Source: an uncultured Acidobacteriaceae bacterium (GTDB taxonomy: Bacteria > Acidobacteriota > Terriglobia > Terriglobales > Acidobacteriaceae). From it: 64,000 nucleotides of DNA. The stretch spans positions 1 through 64,000 of the forward strand of contig CALFMO010000069.1 of the NCBI GenBank assembly GCA_937879855.1. The letters are read 5' to 3'. The position numbers and the translations under genes were made by a program. Position 1 is the stretch's first letter. Every line of letters starts with the position of its first letter. The notes under the pieces are model-generated. The model saw only the letters and a program-made list of their open reading frames with translations. It searched no databases and was not told the DNA's origin. This document shows positions 9,460 to 16,487 of this stretch, piece by piece.

Positions 9460-10071
9460 TCACGACACCAGGGCGTAGGCAATGATCGTATTTCCGTGCG
9501 TCTGCGTCTTTTTTTCTATATCCTCAAGCAAGCGGGATTCCAGATCATCCGGGTCAGGAATCATCTCGCAAGTAGCAATCTGCTTCTCCGTCGCGCCCTG
9601 ATAGCAGAGTTCGCAAACGCACAACCCATCTTCCGACTGCACAGGAGGACCGAACACGCGGCAGGTCATAGGCCGCGATTCATAGAGCTCACAATTTCCG
9701 GTCACAGGATCGAGCGACGGACAAGGCTCGTCGTTCGCGAATTCGGCGAACCGTCGTTCCGCCTCTTCTCCCTCGTTCAGCACTCCGCTGATCGGATCGC
9801 CCGGAAACTCGGACGACAGACGTGCTACCGACTCACGCGCCCGCCGCCGCACCTCTGCCGCTCGCACGGGAGCTTTCTTTTCTAGATCGGCCAGTCCTCG
9901 CCGTAAGCGAGCGGCATCAAGCTGGTTGATGGAGAAGACGCCGACACAGCACTGTGTGCACCCCCGCCGGCAGACGAGCCACTCCCCGCTTCGACGGGCG
10001 ACATCCGCTAGCGCCGAGTCCACAATCTGGATCAGCTTCTGATCACCAACCGTTGGAAAGAACGTTCTCAC
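9460..10071 (-). CDS. YkgJ-type cysteine-cluster protein
   Basis: 203 residues of the YkgJ/CxxCxxCC family, predicted to bind zinc or an Fe-S cluster. The N-terminal motif is CRRGCTQCC (residues about 34-42); further cysteines follow in CPSLDPVTGNCELYESRPMTC and CVCELCYQG. These small cytoplasmic proteins are widespread and have no settled function. Convergent with uup, with five bases between stop codons. Confidence 0.85.
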   Translation of the reverse strand: MRTFFPTVGDQKLIQIVDSALADVARRSGEWLVCRRGCTQCCVGVFSINQLDAARLRRGLADLEKKAPVRAAEVRRRARESVARLSSEFPGDPISGVLNEGEEAERRFAEFANDEPCPSLDPVTGNCELYESRPMTCRVFGPPVQSEDGLCVCELCYQGATEKQIATCEMIPDPDDLESRLLEDIEKKTQTHGNTIIAYALVS

Positions 10072-10181
10072 GAGTCAAGGATAACGCATGCGGAATCGCT
10101 ACATCCGCTGGGTCGGGCTCGACGTGGAACTTTTCTATCCCCTGCAACGTACCATCATCTAGACAGAAGGAGGTCTCTGCC

Positions 10182-10382
10182 ATGTTCGCGTTCCTGCTCT
10201 GGTGCATCCTTTTTGTCCTGTGCTGGCCTCTTGCGCTCCTGGCGTTGGTTGCCTACCCGTTCGTCTGGCTACTGCTGCTGCCATTCCGCATCATCGGCGT
10301 CGCGGTCCACGGCGTTCTGGAAGTTATTTTCCTGGCGATCACGCTGCCATTCCGCCTGCTGGCCGCGCCATTCCGCATCTAA
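10182..10382 (+). CDS. 66-residue hydrophobic membrane protein with repeated PFR motifs
   Basis: The ATG at 10182 follows a perfect AAGGAGG (10168-10174). The protein is almost entirely apolar, with two probable membrane helices (FAFLLWCILFVLCWPLALLA and IIGVAVHGVLEVIFLAITL). The arginine-bearing phrase LPFRI, LPFRL, APFRI occurs three times. I recognise no family. The strong ribosome-binding site and free-standing position argue that it is real; it could be a membrane-associated peptide or an element of a larger complex. Confidence 0.65.
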   Translation: MFAFLLWCILFVLCWPLALLALVAYPFVWLLLLPFRIIGVAVHGVLEVIFLAITLPFRLLAAPFRI

Positions 10383-10498
10383 GGAATTTTGCGATTCGCG
10401 GTTCCGGCGAGTGCGGCTTTTTATCGCGCCCGCAACTTTCCTCCGCTAGCCCGGTTGGTGTAGCCTCATACGAAGCGCTCAAGTTCTAAGGAGGATCT

Positions 10499-11365
10499 AT
10501 GCGTCGCCGCGAATTCCTCATTCGCTCCGCGTCAGGCCTGGGAGCAGCCTGGCTCAGCTCAAGTTCCATCCTCAACGCCATCGCCGAACAGACTCTGCCC
10601 GCAAAATTCTCCGCTTCCGACACAGTGACTCTCGGCAGCACCGGCATTAAGACCAGCCGCCTCGCCATGGGCACGGGCACGGTCGGCTCCGGACATCATT
10701 CGCACCAAACCGCGCTCGGCGTGAAGGGCCTGTCCGATCTCTTGCTCAACGGATACGATCATGGCCTCCGCTTCTTCGATGCCGCTGATTCTTACGGAAG
10801 CCATCCGCACGTCGCCGAGGCGCTGAAGCACGTGCAGCGCGACAAAGTCACGGTGCTCACGAAATCCTGGGCGCGGGATGCCGACGGCATGCGTGCAGAC
10901 CTCGACCGTTTCCGCCGCGAACTCGGCACCGACTACCTCGATGTCTGTCTGATGCACTGCGTCACCGAGGCCGACTGGACCGACCGCTTCCGCGGCGCAA
11001 TGGATGTTTTATCCGAGGCCAAAGTAAAAGGAACCATCCGCGCCCACGGTTGCTCCTGTCACAGCATTGAAGCGCTGCGCGCCGCCGCTAAGTCGCCGTG
11101 GGTCGAGATTGATCTCGCGCGCATCAACCCGGTCGGCGCTTACATGGACGCCGATCCCGCAACCGTCGTCAGCGTTCTGAAAGAAATGAAGACCGCGGGA
11201 AAAGCGGTAGTAGGCATGAAGATCCTGGGCCAAGGCACGCTGCGCAATCGTCAGGACGAAGGCATCAAGTACGCTCTGTCGTTGGGCCTACTCGACGCCT
11301 TCACCATTGGCGCAGAAAGCAAGCAAGAGCAGGAAGACCTGATTCGTCGAATAGCTGCAGCGTAA
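10499..11365 (+). CDS. Tat-exported aldo/keto reductase
   Basis: 288 residues. The N-terminus carries a twin-arginine-type signal (MRRREFLIRSASGLGAAWLS), so the protein is probably exported folded. The remainder is an aldo/keto reductase barrel: TLGSTGIKTSRLAMGTGT, DAADSYGSHPHVAEAL with the catalytic Asp and Tyr, then TVLTKSW with the Lys, and DVCLMHCV. It is expected to reduce or oxidise a carbonyl substrate with NAD(P)H; the substrate is unknown. AAGGAGG precedes the ATG at seven bases. Confidence 0.88.
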   Translation: MRRREFLIRSASGLGAAWLSSSSILNAIAEQTLPAKFSASDTVTLGSTGIKTSRLAMGTGTVGSGHHSHQTALGVKGLSDLLLNGYDHGLRFFDAADSYGSHPHVAEALKHVQRDKVTVLTKSWARDADGMRADLDRFRRELGTDYLDVCLMHCVTEADWTDRFRGAMDVLSEAKVKGTIRAHGCSCHSIEALRAAAKSPWVEIDLARINPVGAYMDADPATVVSVLKEMKTAGKAVVGMKILGQGTLRNRQDEGIKYALSLGLLDAFTIGAESKQEQEDLIRRIAAA

Positions 11366-11382
11366 GAAAAGTGGATGGGTGC

Positions 11383-11413
11383 CCCACTTCTCGCGTCCGT
11401 TGCGAGAAGTGGG
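11383..11413. terminator. Family-A hairpin, copy A1, between convergent genes
   Basis: Perfect 12-base arms CCCACTTCTCGC (11383-11394) and GCGAGAAGTGGG (11402-11413), then ATTTTGT. The arms differ from the common A sequence but remain fully complementary. Position between convergent ends and the T run suit a transcription terminator. Confidence 0.6.
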
Positions 11414-11424
11414 ATTTTGTTCGT

Positions 11425-11459
11425 GTAGGGACAGCCGCCCCGGCTGTCCAGCCGCGCAG
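11425..11459. repeat. Family-B repeat
   Basis: GTAGGGACAGCCGCCCCGGC followed by TGTCCAGCCGCGC: the family core with loop CCCC, next to the A1 hairpin and just beyond the scoB stop. Confidence 0.7.
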
Positions 11460-11470
11460 CGGCGCTTTTT

Positions 11471-12145
11471 CTAGCTCTCCATCACTCTCAAATGAGGGCT
11501 CACGATCAGCCGCGCCTCAGTCGCGCGCTGCACATCCTCCGCCGTCAACCCCGGCGCCACTTCTTCCAGCACCAGGCCATCCTTGGTCACGCGAACGTAC
11601 GCCATCTCGGTCGCAATCGTGTCCACCACGTTCACCCCGGTGAGCGGCAACGTGCATTTCTTCAGGATCTTCGGAGCCCCTTCGCGCGTCGTGTGCTCCA
11701 TCGCCACCACTACGCGGCGCGCCCCCGCCACGAGGTCCATCGCCCCGCCCATCCCTTTCACCATCTTGCCAGGAATCATCCAGTTCGCCAGACTACCCGA
11801 CTCGTCCACTTCCATGGCGCCCAGCACGCTCAAATCGATATGCCCGCCACGGATCATCGCAAAAGAATCCGCGCTCGAAAAATACGAAGTCCCCGGCATC
11901 TCACTCACAGTTTCCTTGCCCGCATTGATCAGGTCGGGATCCTCCTGCCCCTCCACCGGATAGGGCCCAATCCCCAGCATCCCATTCTCCGACTGCAGCG
12001 TGACCTCAATCCCCCGAGGCACATGGTTCGCGATCAGCGTAGGCATGCCGATGCCCAAGTTCACATAGAAACCATCGCGTAACTCGCGCGCAATGCGTTT
12101 CACGATGCGCTCGCGTTTATCAACGTCTTTGCCAGGTTTGTTCAT
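11471..12145 (-). CDS. scoB: 3-oxoacid CoA-transferase, subunit B
   Basis: 224 residues, the beta subunit of a class I CoA-transferase (succinyl-CoA:3-ketoacid or acetate/acetoacetate type). The motif NLGIGMPTLIANHV, then LQSENGMLGIGPYP, contains the Glu in SENG that forms the glutamyl-CoA thioester. GGHIDLSVLGAMEVDESGSLANW and GMGGAMDLVAGARRVVVAMEH are typical of this subunit. It follows scoA on the same strand after a 105-base gap filled by repeats. The aromatic-biosynthesis genes lie upstream; the choice of CoA donor cannot be read from sequence. Confidence 0.93.
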   Translation of the reverse strand: MNKPGKDVDKRERIVKRIARELRDGFYVNLGIGMPTLIANHVPRGIEVTLQSENGMLGIGPYPVEGQEDPDLINAGKETVSEMPGTSYFSSADSFAMIRGGHIDLSVLGAMEVDESGSLANWMIPGKMVKGMGGAMDLVAGARRVVVAMEHTTREGAPKILKKCTLPLTGVNVVDTIATEMAYVRVTKDGLVLEEVAPGLTAEDVQRATEARLIVSPHLRVMES

Positions 12146-12149
12146 TTCT

Positions 12150-12185
12150 GTCGTTGGTCGTTCGTCGTTCGCTTGTCGTTGGCCG
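12150..12185. repeat. Degenerate 7-base array (GTCGTTN), scoA-scoB gap
   Basis: On the + strand, units GTCGTTG, GTCGTTC, GTCGTTC, a four-base slip, then GTCGTTG. The core GTCGTT is constant and the seventh base varies. Unlike most arrays here I see no inverted partner. It sits immediately upstream of the scoB start. Confidence 0.65.
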
Positions 12186-12201
12186 TAATCCCAACCAACC
12201 A

Positions 12202-12241
12202 GTCATCCTGAGCAGTCGAGGGATCCCTATCCTCGCCCGCG
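12202..12241. repeat. Family-D repeat fragment (GTCATCCTGAG)
   Basis: Begins with GTCATCCTGAGCAGTCGAGG, sharing its first box with the copies at 18479 and 57713 but with a shortened interior. Lies in the scoA-scoB gap. Confidence 0.5.
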
Positions 12242-12250
12242 CTCTCGAGG

Positions 12251-12946
12251 TCAAGCCTTTCGAAGCGTCCTTCGCTCAATCCGCCGCTCGAATAACTCCC
12301 CCTGAAAAATTCGTTTCACATAAATCGAGGGCGTATGAATCTGATCCCCATCCAACTCTCCCACGTCAACCAGATGTTCCACCTCGGCAATCGTGATCTT
12401 GCCCGCCGTCGCCATCATGGGATTAAAATTCCGCGCCGTCTTTCGATAAATCAGATTCCCCTCGCGGTCGCCCTTCCATGCCTTCACCAACGCAAAGTCC
12501 GCAGTCAGGCCACGCTCCATCACATAAGTGCGTCCATCAAACTCGCGCGTCTCCTTACCTTCGGCGACCATCGTTCCGACCCCGGTCGGCGTAAAAAATG
12601 CAGGAATGCCCGCGCCCCCCGCACGAATCCGCTCCGCAAACGTGCCTTGCGGCACCAGGTCCAGCCGGATGGTTCCCTTCAACACCATTTCTTCCAACAA
12701 CTTGTTCTCGCCCACATACGATCCAATGTGATGCACAATCTGGCCCGCCGCTAGCAGCAGCCCGTTGCCTGCTCCGTCCACTCCCACGTTGTTGCTGATG
12801 GTCCGCAGATTCTTCGTGCCTTTGCGAACCAGCGCGCGAATCAGATTCTCCGGCATACCGCACAGTCCAAAGCCGCCGATCATGATGGTCGCGCCGTCAA
12901 ACACGTCACGGACGGCCTCATCCGCATTGGCCACAACTTTCTTCAT
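12251..12946 (-). CDS. scoA: 3-oxoacid CoA-transferase, subunit A
   Basis: 231 residues, the alpha subunit partner of scoB. The ATG at 12946 is chosen because the fold starts there (MKKVVANADEAVRDVFDGAT, then IMIGGFGLCGMPENLIRAL). GGFGLCGMPENL and the glycine-rich GTKNLRTISNNVGVDGAGNG are diagnostic. An upstream in-frame extension to 13030 would be encoded by the palindromic array in the tyrA-scoA gap and is rejected. The pair would transfer CoA between an organic acid and a 3-oxoacid. Confidence 0.93.
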   Translation of the reverse strand: MKKVVANADEAVRDVFDGATIMIGGFGLCGMPENLIRALVRKGTKNLRTISNNVGVDGAGNGLLLAAGQIVHHIGSYVGENKLLEEMVLKGTIRLDLVPQGTFAERIRAGGAGIPAFFTPTGVGTMVAEGKETREFDGRTYVMERGLTADFALVKAWKGDREGNLIYRKTARNFNPMMATAGKITIAEVEHLVDVGELDGDQIHTPSIYVKRIFQGELFERRIERRTLRKA

Positions 12947-12970
12947 AGCGTCAGAATTGTAAATGAGGAA

Positions 12971-13049
12971 ATTGCCGATTGTTGATTTTTGATTAAGGCT
13001 TACGACGGTTGTTTTCCAATCAGCAATCAAAAATCTTCAATCAACAATT
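12971..13049. repeat. Inverted GATTNNN 7-base array, tyrA-scoA gap
   Basis: The + strand left arm (12977-12997) has three GATT units (tails GTT, TTT, AAG). The right arm, read on the minus strand from 13049, has five units whose last three bases are GTT, GAA, TTT, GCT and a final partial. The outermost unit (ATTGTTGATTGA) contains the tyrA stop codon. Same family as 16389, 26702 and 31366. Confidence 0.8.
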
Positions 13050-13912
13050 GCCTTCTTGGGGGGAATTTTTCGCAACTGATGGGCTTGCTCGAACTCCCCT
13101 GCCAACTGCCGCGTCGCTAAGTTCTCCCGAATGTGCGCCAGTCGCTGTTCCACCTTCCACAGCGCCTTCTCCAGGTTCGCCTTGTTGCTGATTGCGATAT
13201 CGCGCCACATCGAGTACGGACTCGCCGAAATCCGCGTCATCTCCTGCAGCGCACGTCCACCGGCCGGCAACAACGGTGCCTCCTCTCCGAACTCTTCCAC
13301 CAGCGCCGCCGCCAGCGCGGTCGAGATCATCTGTGGAACGTGGCTGACCCAGGCGCATAGCCGGTCGTGCTCCTCCGCAGGCAGCATCGCAATGCGCGAC
13401 CCGATCTGATCAATCCAACCGGCAAACTCCGCGAACAGCCCTTCATTCAAATTCTGTCCCGGCAGAGGAGAAAGAAACCACACCGCCTTGTGAAACAAAT
13501 CTGCATCCGCATAATCCACCCCACTCATCTCTTTGCCCGCCATCGGGTGTCCCGCCAGAAACCGCTTTCCGGCATTCTTCCCAAACACCTTGAGCGCGCG
13601 GTCGATCACAACAGTCTTTGTGCTCCCAACATCCGTAAGCAACGTCTTCGCCGGAAGCGAAGGCCCGATCTGCTCGATCAGATCGACTATCGCGAGCACT
13701 GGAGTCGCCAACACCACAAGTTGACTGCCGCGTACCGCGTCGCCGGGATTGGCAGTCCCATCGTCGATCGCACCGCGCATGCGCGCCCGCTCTAGCGTGC
13801 CCTCACGATCGCATCCCACAATCCGTCCGGCAAATTTCTTCCTGCGGAGCGCGAGCCCCAGCGACCCGCCAATCAACCCGGTGCCGATGATCGTGATTTG
13901 CCGAATCGACAT
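13037..13912 (-). CDS. tyrA: Prephenate (or arogenate) dehydrogenase
   Basis: 291 residues. The dinucleotide-binding loop ITIIGTGLIGGSLGLAL is at residues 6-22, with LLTDVGSTK, FLAGHPMAGKEMSGVDYADADLF (substrate-binding segment) and LCAWVSHVPQMISTALA in TyrA order. It oxidatively decarboxylates prephenate or arogenate toward tyrosine. No chorismate-mutase domain is fused; a separate chorismate mutase lies upstream. The final residues AIVD and the stop codon are encoded by the outer unit of a GATT array, so the C-terminus has been fixed by that element. Confidence 0.93.
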   Translation of the reverse strand: MSIRQITIIGTGLIGGSLGLALRRKKFAGRIVGCDREGTLERARMRGAIDDGTANPGDAVRGSQLVVLATPVLAIVDLIEQIGPSLPAKTLLTDVGSTKTVVIDRALKVFGKNAGKRFLAGHPMAGKEMSGVDYADADLFHKAVWFLSPLPGQNLNEGLFAEFAGWIDQIGSRIAMLPAEEHDRLCAWVSHVPQMISTALAAALVEEFGEEAPLLPAGGRALQEMTRISASPYSMWRDIAISNKANLEKALWKVEQRLAHIRENLATRQLAGEFEQAHQLRKIPPKKAIVD

Positions 13913-13914
13913 AA

Positions 13915-14013
13915 AGAGAATTGGGTAATTGAGTAATCTTGTAATTGGGTAATTCGAAAAGTGATACCGTTGAGATTGTCAATTACAAAATTACTCACTT
14001 ACCCAATTACCAA
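13915..14013. repeat. Inverted 8-base array (TAATTNNN), aroF-tyrA gap
   Basis: The left arm on the + strand has five 8-base units: GAATTGGG, TAATTGAG, TAATCTTG, TAATTGGG, TAATTCGA. The right arm, read on the minus strand, gives TAATTGGG, TAAGTGAG, TAATTTTG, TAATTGAC. The arms pair unit by unit around a loop of about 20 bases. Same plan as the 7-base GATT elements but a different word and period. Confidence 0.8.
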
Positions 14014-14017
14014 ATCT

Positions 14018-15034
14018 CTAGATTTTCCTTCCCACGGCCGGGGCAATCATCCGCAACTCATCCATGAGTTTCGCGAACTGCTCCGGAAACAGCGACTGTG
14101 CGCCATCCGAGAGCGCCTTATCGGGATCGCAATGCACTTCAATCAGCAACGCGTCCGCACCCGCCGCTACTGATGCCCGCGCCATTGGCGCGACTTTGTC
14201 CCGCCGTCCAGTGCCATGCGAAGGATCGGCCGTCATCGGCAAGTGCGACAGCTTGTGAATGATGGGAATCGCCGAAATATCCATGGTGTTGCGTGTGTAG
14301 GTCTCGAACGTTCGGATGCCGCGCTCGCACAGAATCACCTCATAGTTTCCGCCTGCCATGATGTATTCCGCCGACAGCAGCAACTCTTCGAGCGTCGCCG
14401 CGATGCCCCGCTTCAGCAGCACCGGTTTGCGAACTTTCCCCAACTCGCGCAGCAAATTAAAGTTCTGCATGTTGCGCGCCCCCACCTGCAGAATATCGAC
14501 GTAAGGCAGCATCATCGGGATCTGCGAAATCTCCATCACTTCGCTGATCACCAGCAGCTTGAATTTGTCTCCTGCCTCCCGCATCAACTTGAGCGCGTTT
14601 TCCCCATGGCCCTGAAACGAATATGGAGAACTGCGCGGCTTGAAAGCGCCGCCCCGCAAGACTTTCGCGCCCGCCTTTGCCACAGCCTCTGCGGTCGTGA
14701 AGATTTGTTCGCGCGATTCCACCGAACACGGCCCCGCCATCACGACAATTTCATTTCCGCCCACGCCAATGCCATTCGCCAGCTTGACGATCGTTCCCTC
14801 GGGACGAAAACTTCTACCCGCCAGCTTGTAAGGCGAACTGATGCGGTGAACTTCCTGCACTCCCGGCAGCAACTCAATGTTGCGGATATCGAAATCGATG
14901 CCCGACCCGACCGCACCCAGCACAGTCATCCGTGCCCCGGTTGAGCGGTGCACTTCAAATCCAATCTTCACCAGGTGTTCGATCACCCGCTGAATCAGCT
15001 CCTCGTCCGCACCTTCCTGCATCGCAACAATCAT
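14018..15034 (-). CDS. aroF: 3-deoxy-7-phosphoheptulonate (DAHP) synthase, type I-beta
   Basis: 338 residues. An N-terminal ferredoxin-like regulatory domain (MIVAMQEGADEELIQRVIEH to about residue 70) precedes the KDO8PS-like barrel, as in Thermotoga-type enzymes. Barrel motifs: VVMAGPCSVESREQI, LRGGAFKPRSSPYSFQG, LQVGARNMQNF, PVLLKRG and MTADPSHGTGRRD. It condenses phosphoenolpyruvate with erythrose 4-phosphate, the first step of the shikimate pathway. The likely Shine-Dalgarno (GGAG, nine bases before ATG) is part of the TAGCTNN array upstream. Confidence 0.93.
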   Translation of the reverse strand: MIVAMQEGADEELIQRVIEHLVKIGFEVHRSTGARMTVLGAVGSGIDFDIRNIELLPGVQEVHRISSPYKLAGRSFRPEGTIVKLANGIGVGGNEIVVMAGPCSVESREQIFTTAEAVAKAGAKVLRGGAFKPRSSPYSFQGHGENALKLMREAGDKFKLLVISEVMEISQIPMMLPYVDILQVGARNMQNFNLLRELGKVRKPVLLKRGIAATLEELLLSAEYIMAGGNYEVILCERGIRTFETYTRNTMDISAIPIIHKLSHLPMTADPSHGTGRRDKVAPMARASVAAGADALLIEVHCDPDKALSDGAQSLFPEQFAKLMDELRMIAPAVGRKI

Positions 15035-15041
15035 CGAAACT

Positions 15042-15195
15042 AGCTCCTCGCTTTTAGCTCCTAGCTTTCACCTTGAATCTTTGCAGTCCCACACCGGCCC
15101 TTGACGCTCCGAGCGTTCGCGCTGCTCGTAAGTGCAGGTGCGTCAGGCACAACAAGCTCGGGTTAGCTAAAGGCTAAAAGCTAATAGCTAAGAGC
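15042..15195. repeat. Inverted 7-base array (TTAGCTN type), chorismate mutase-aroF gap
   Basis: Left arm (15043-15073, + strand): TAGCTCC, TCGCTTT, TAGCTCC, TAGCTTT. Right arm (15164-15195): AGCTAAA, GGCTAAA, AGCTAAT, AGCTAAG, AGCC. They are inverted copies around a loop of about 90 bases that itself contains GACGCTCCGAGCGTTCGCGC. One unit read on the minus strand, GGAGCTA, probably acts as the aroF ribosome-binding site. Confidence 0.8.
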
Positions 15196-15199
15196 CGCT

Positions 15200-15520
15200 T
15201 CAATCATTCACTTCCGAATCTAATTCCGTCTCTGCGTCCGCCGCTTCAGCTTTGGGCACAATTTCTTCCTTTTGCACGTTACGCATCACGTCGATAATGC
15301 GCTCATAAATCCGCACCAGATCCCGCCCCGGCAGCGGCCCCGGATTTGCCTCTTGCACATTCGCAAAAACTACCCGCTCCCGGTCTGGCTCGTAAATCGG
15401 CAAGTTCGTATTTCTTTTCAGCTGACCAATTGCAACAGCCGCCCGCGCCCGCTCGCTCAGCAACTCCACGAGCTTCCGGTCGAGTTCATCGATTTTCTTT
15501 CGCCACTCCTCGATGTCCAT
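15200..15520 (-). CDS. Chorismate mutase, AroQ type
   Basis: 106 residues. The ATG at 15520 follows AAGGACC; a longer frame to 15559 would begin inside a family-A hairpin and is rejected. The helical AroQ fold is clear: IDELDRKLVELLSERARAAV, AIGQLKRNTNLPIYEPDRER and RIYERIIDVMRNVQ, with the active-site Arg and Lys positions present. It converts chorismate to prephenate, the substrate of the TyrA encoded two genes downstream. An acidic tail (VPKAEAADAETELDSEVND) follows the domain. Confidence 0.9.
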   Translation of the reverse strand: MDIEEWRKKIDELDRKLVELLSERARAAVAIGQLKRNTNLPIYEPDRERVVFANVQEANPGPLPGRDLVRIYERIIDVMRNVQKEEIVPKAEAADAETELDSEVND

Positions 15521-15534
15521 AGGTCCTTGCAATC

Positions 15535-15583
15535 GGGGTGCCCCACCCTTCTCGCGCATTTTGCGAGAGGGTGGGGATTTTGA
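15535..15583. repeat. Family-A hairpin, copy A2
   Basis: Arms CCCCACCCTTCTCGC (15541-15555) and GCGAGAGGGTGGGG (15563-15576), preceded by GGGGTG and followed by ATTTTGACTT. It fills the trpA-chorismate mutase gap. Confidence 0.8.
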
Positions 15584-15596
15584 CTTCGTATCGATC

Positions 15597-16382
15597 TCAG
15601 CGTGACGTCGAAAGTTGAGGGCTGACAGCTAATAGCCTCCTCACAAACTCGCCCACGGCCGCCGCTTCGCGACCGCGATTCCGCTCCACCGTCTCGACGA
15701 TTGCGCTACCCACTACCACGGCATCCGCAAATTCTCCGACTTCGGCAAACTGTTCCGCCGTCGAAATTCCGAAGCCCAGCGCGACCGGCAACTTGGTCAC
15801 GCGGCGCAACCGCTGCACCAACTGCCGCGCATCGTCCGCCAATTGCTGGCGCGCTCCCGTCACTCCGGTCCGCGACACGGCGTATACGAATCCGCGCGAA
15901 GCCTCCCCAATCCGCTTCAAACGTCCATCCGGACTCGTCGGCGCCGCCAGAAAAACCGGAGCCAGGTCGTACTGACGCGTTGCCCGCAAATATTCCCCTG
16001 CCTCCTCCACCGGCAGATCTGTTACGAGAACGCCGTCCACTCCTGCGGCACGCGCGACCTTACAGAATTTCTCTATTCCCATGCGCAAAATCGGATTCAG
16101 ATAAGTGAACACGATCAACCCCGTCGATTGCGCATGCTCACGCACTTCCGCCGCCAGGGTTAGCACTTGTCCAAGCGACGTTCCATGCTTCAGGGCCCGT
16201 TCACTCGCCCGCTGAATCACCGGCCCATCGGCCACAGGATCGCTGAATGGCACGCCCAACTCAATTACATCCGCCCCCGCCTCAATCGCCGCCAGCACAA
16301 TCTCCCGTGTAGTTCCGAGATCGGGATCGCCGCAGGTCACGTACACGACCAGAGCCGGCTTTTTATGAAAAGTTAGCGGCAT
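15597..16382 (-). CDS. trpA: Tryptophan synthase alpha chain
   Basis: 261 residues, splits indole-3-glycerol phosphate to indole and glyceraldehyde 3-phosphate. The catalytic Glu and Asp are in AGADVIELGVPFSDPVADGPVIQRA (quoted here in two parts: ADVIELGVPFSD and PVADGPVIQRA). VDGVLVTDLPVEEAG, FVYAVSRTGVTGAR and ALGFGISTAEQ are also present. It follows trpB after a 97-base palindromic array. The C-terminal residues LLAVSPQLSTSR are encoded by a run resembling the TTAGCTN words (CTATTAGCTGTCAGCCC), so the tail may be repeat-derived. Confidence 0.95.
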   Translation of the reverse strand: MPLTFHKKPALVVYVTCGDPDLGTTREIVLAAIEAGADVIELGVPFSDPVADGPVIQRASERALKHGTSLGQVLTLAAEVREHAQSTGLIVFTYLNPILRMGIEKFCKVARAAGVDGVLVTDLPVEEAGEYLRATRQYDLAPVFLAAPTSPDGRLKRIGEASRGFVYAVSRTGVTGARQQLADDARQLVQRLRRVTKLPVALGFGISTAEQFAEVGEFADAVVVGSAIVETVERNRGREAAAVGEFVRRLLAVSPQLSTSR

Positions 16383-16388
16383 GGCAAG

Positions 16389-16487
16389 AGATTGATGATT
16401 GTTGATTTCAGATTGGTGATTGAAAATCAGATTCGCCCAGATGCGAGCGTTTCAATCAGCAATCAAAAATCATCAATCATCAATCGA
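16389..16487. repeat. Inverted GATTNNN 7-base array, trpB-trpA gap (best-formed copy)
   Basis: Five units per arm. + strand left arm 16390-16424: GATT plus GAT, GTT, TCA, GGT, GAA. Minus-strand reading of the right arm (from 16486): GATT plus GAT, GAT, TTT, GCT, GAA. The loop-proximal and outermost units pair perfectly; the others carry one or two mismatches each. The outer unit supplies the trpB stop (ATCGATTGA), and the other end lies six bases from the trpA ATG. Confidence 0.85.
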
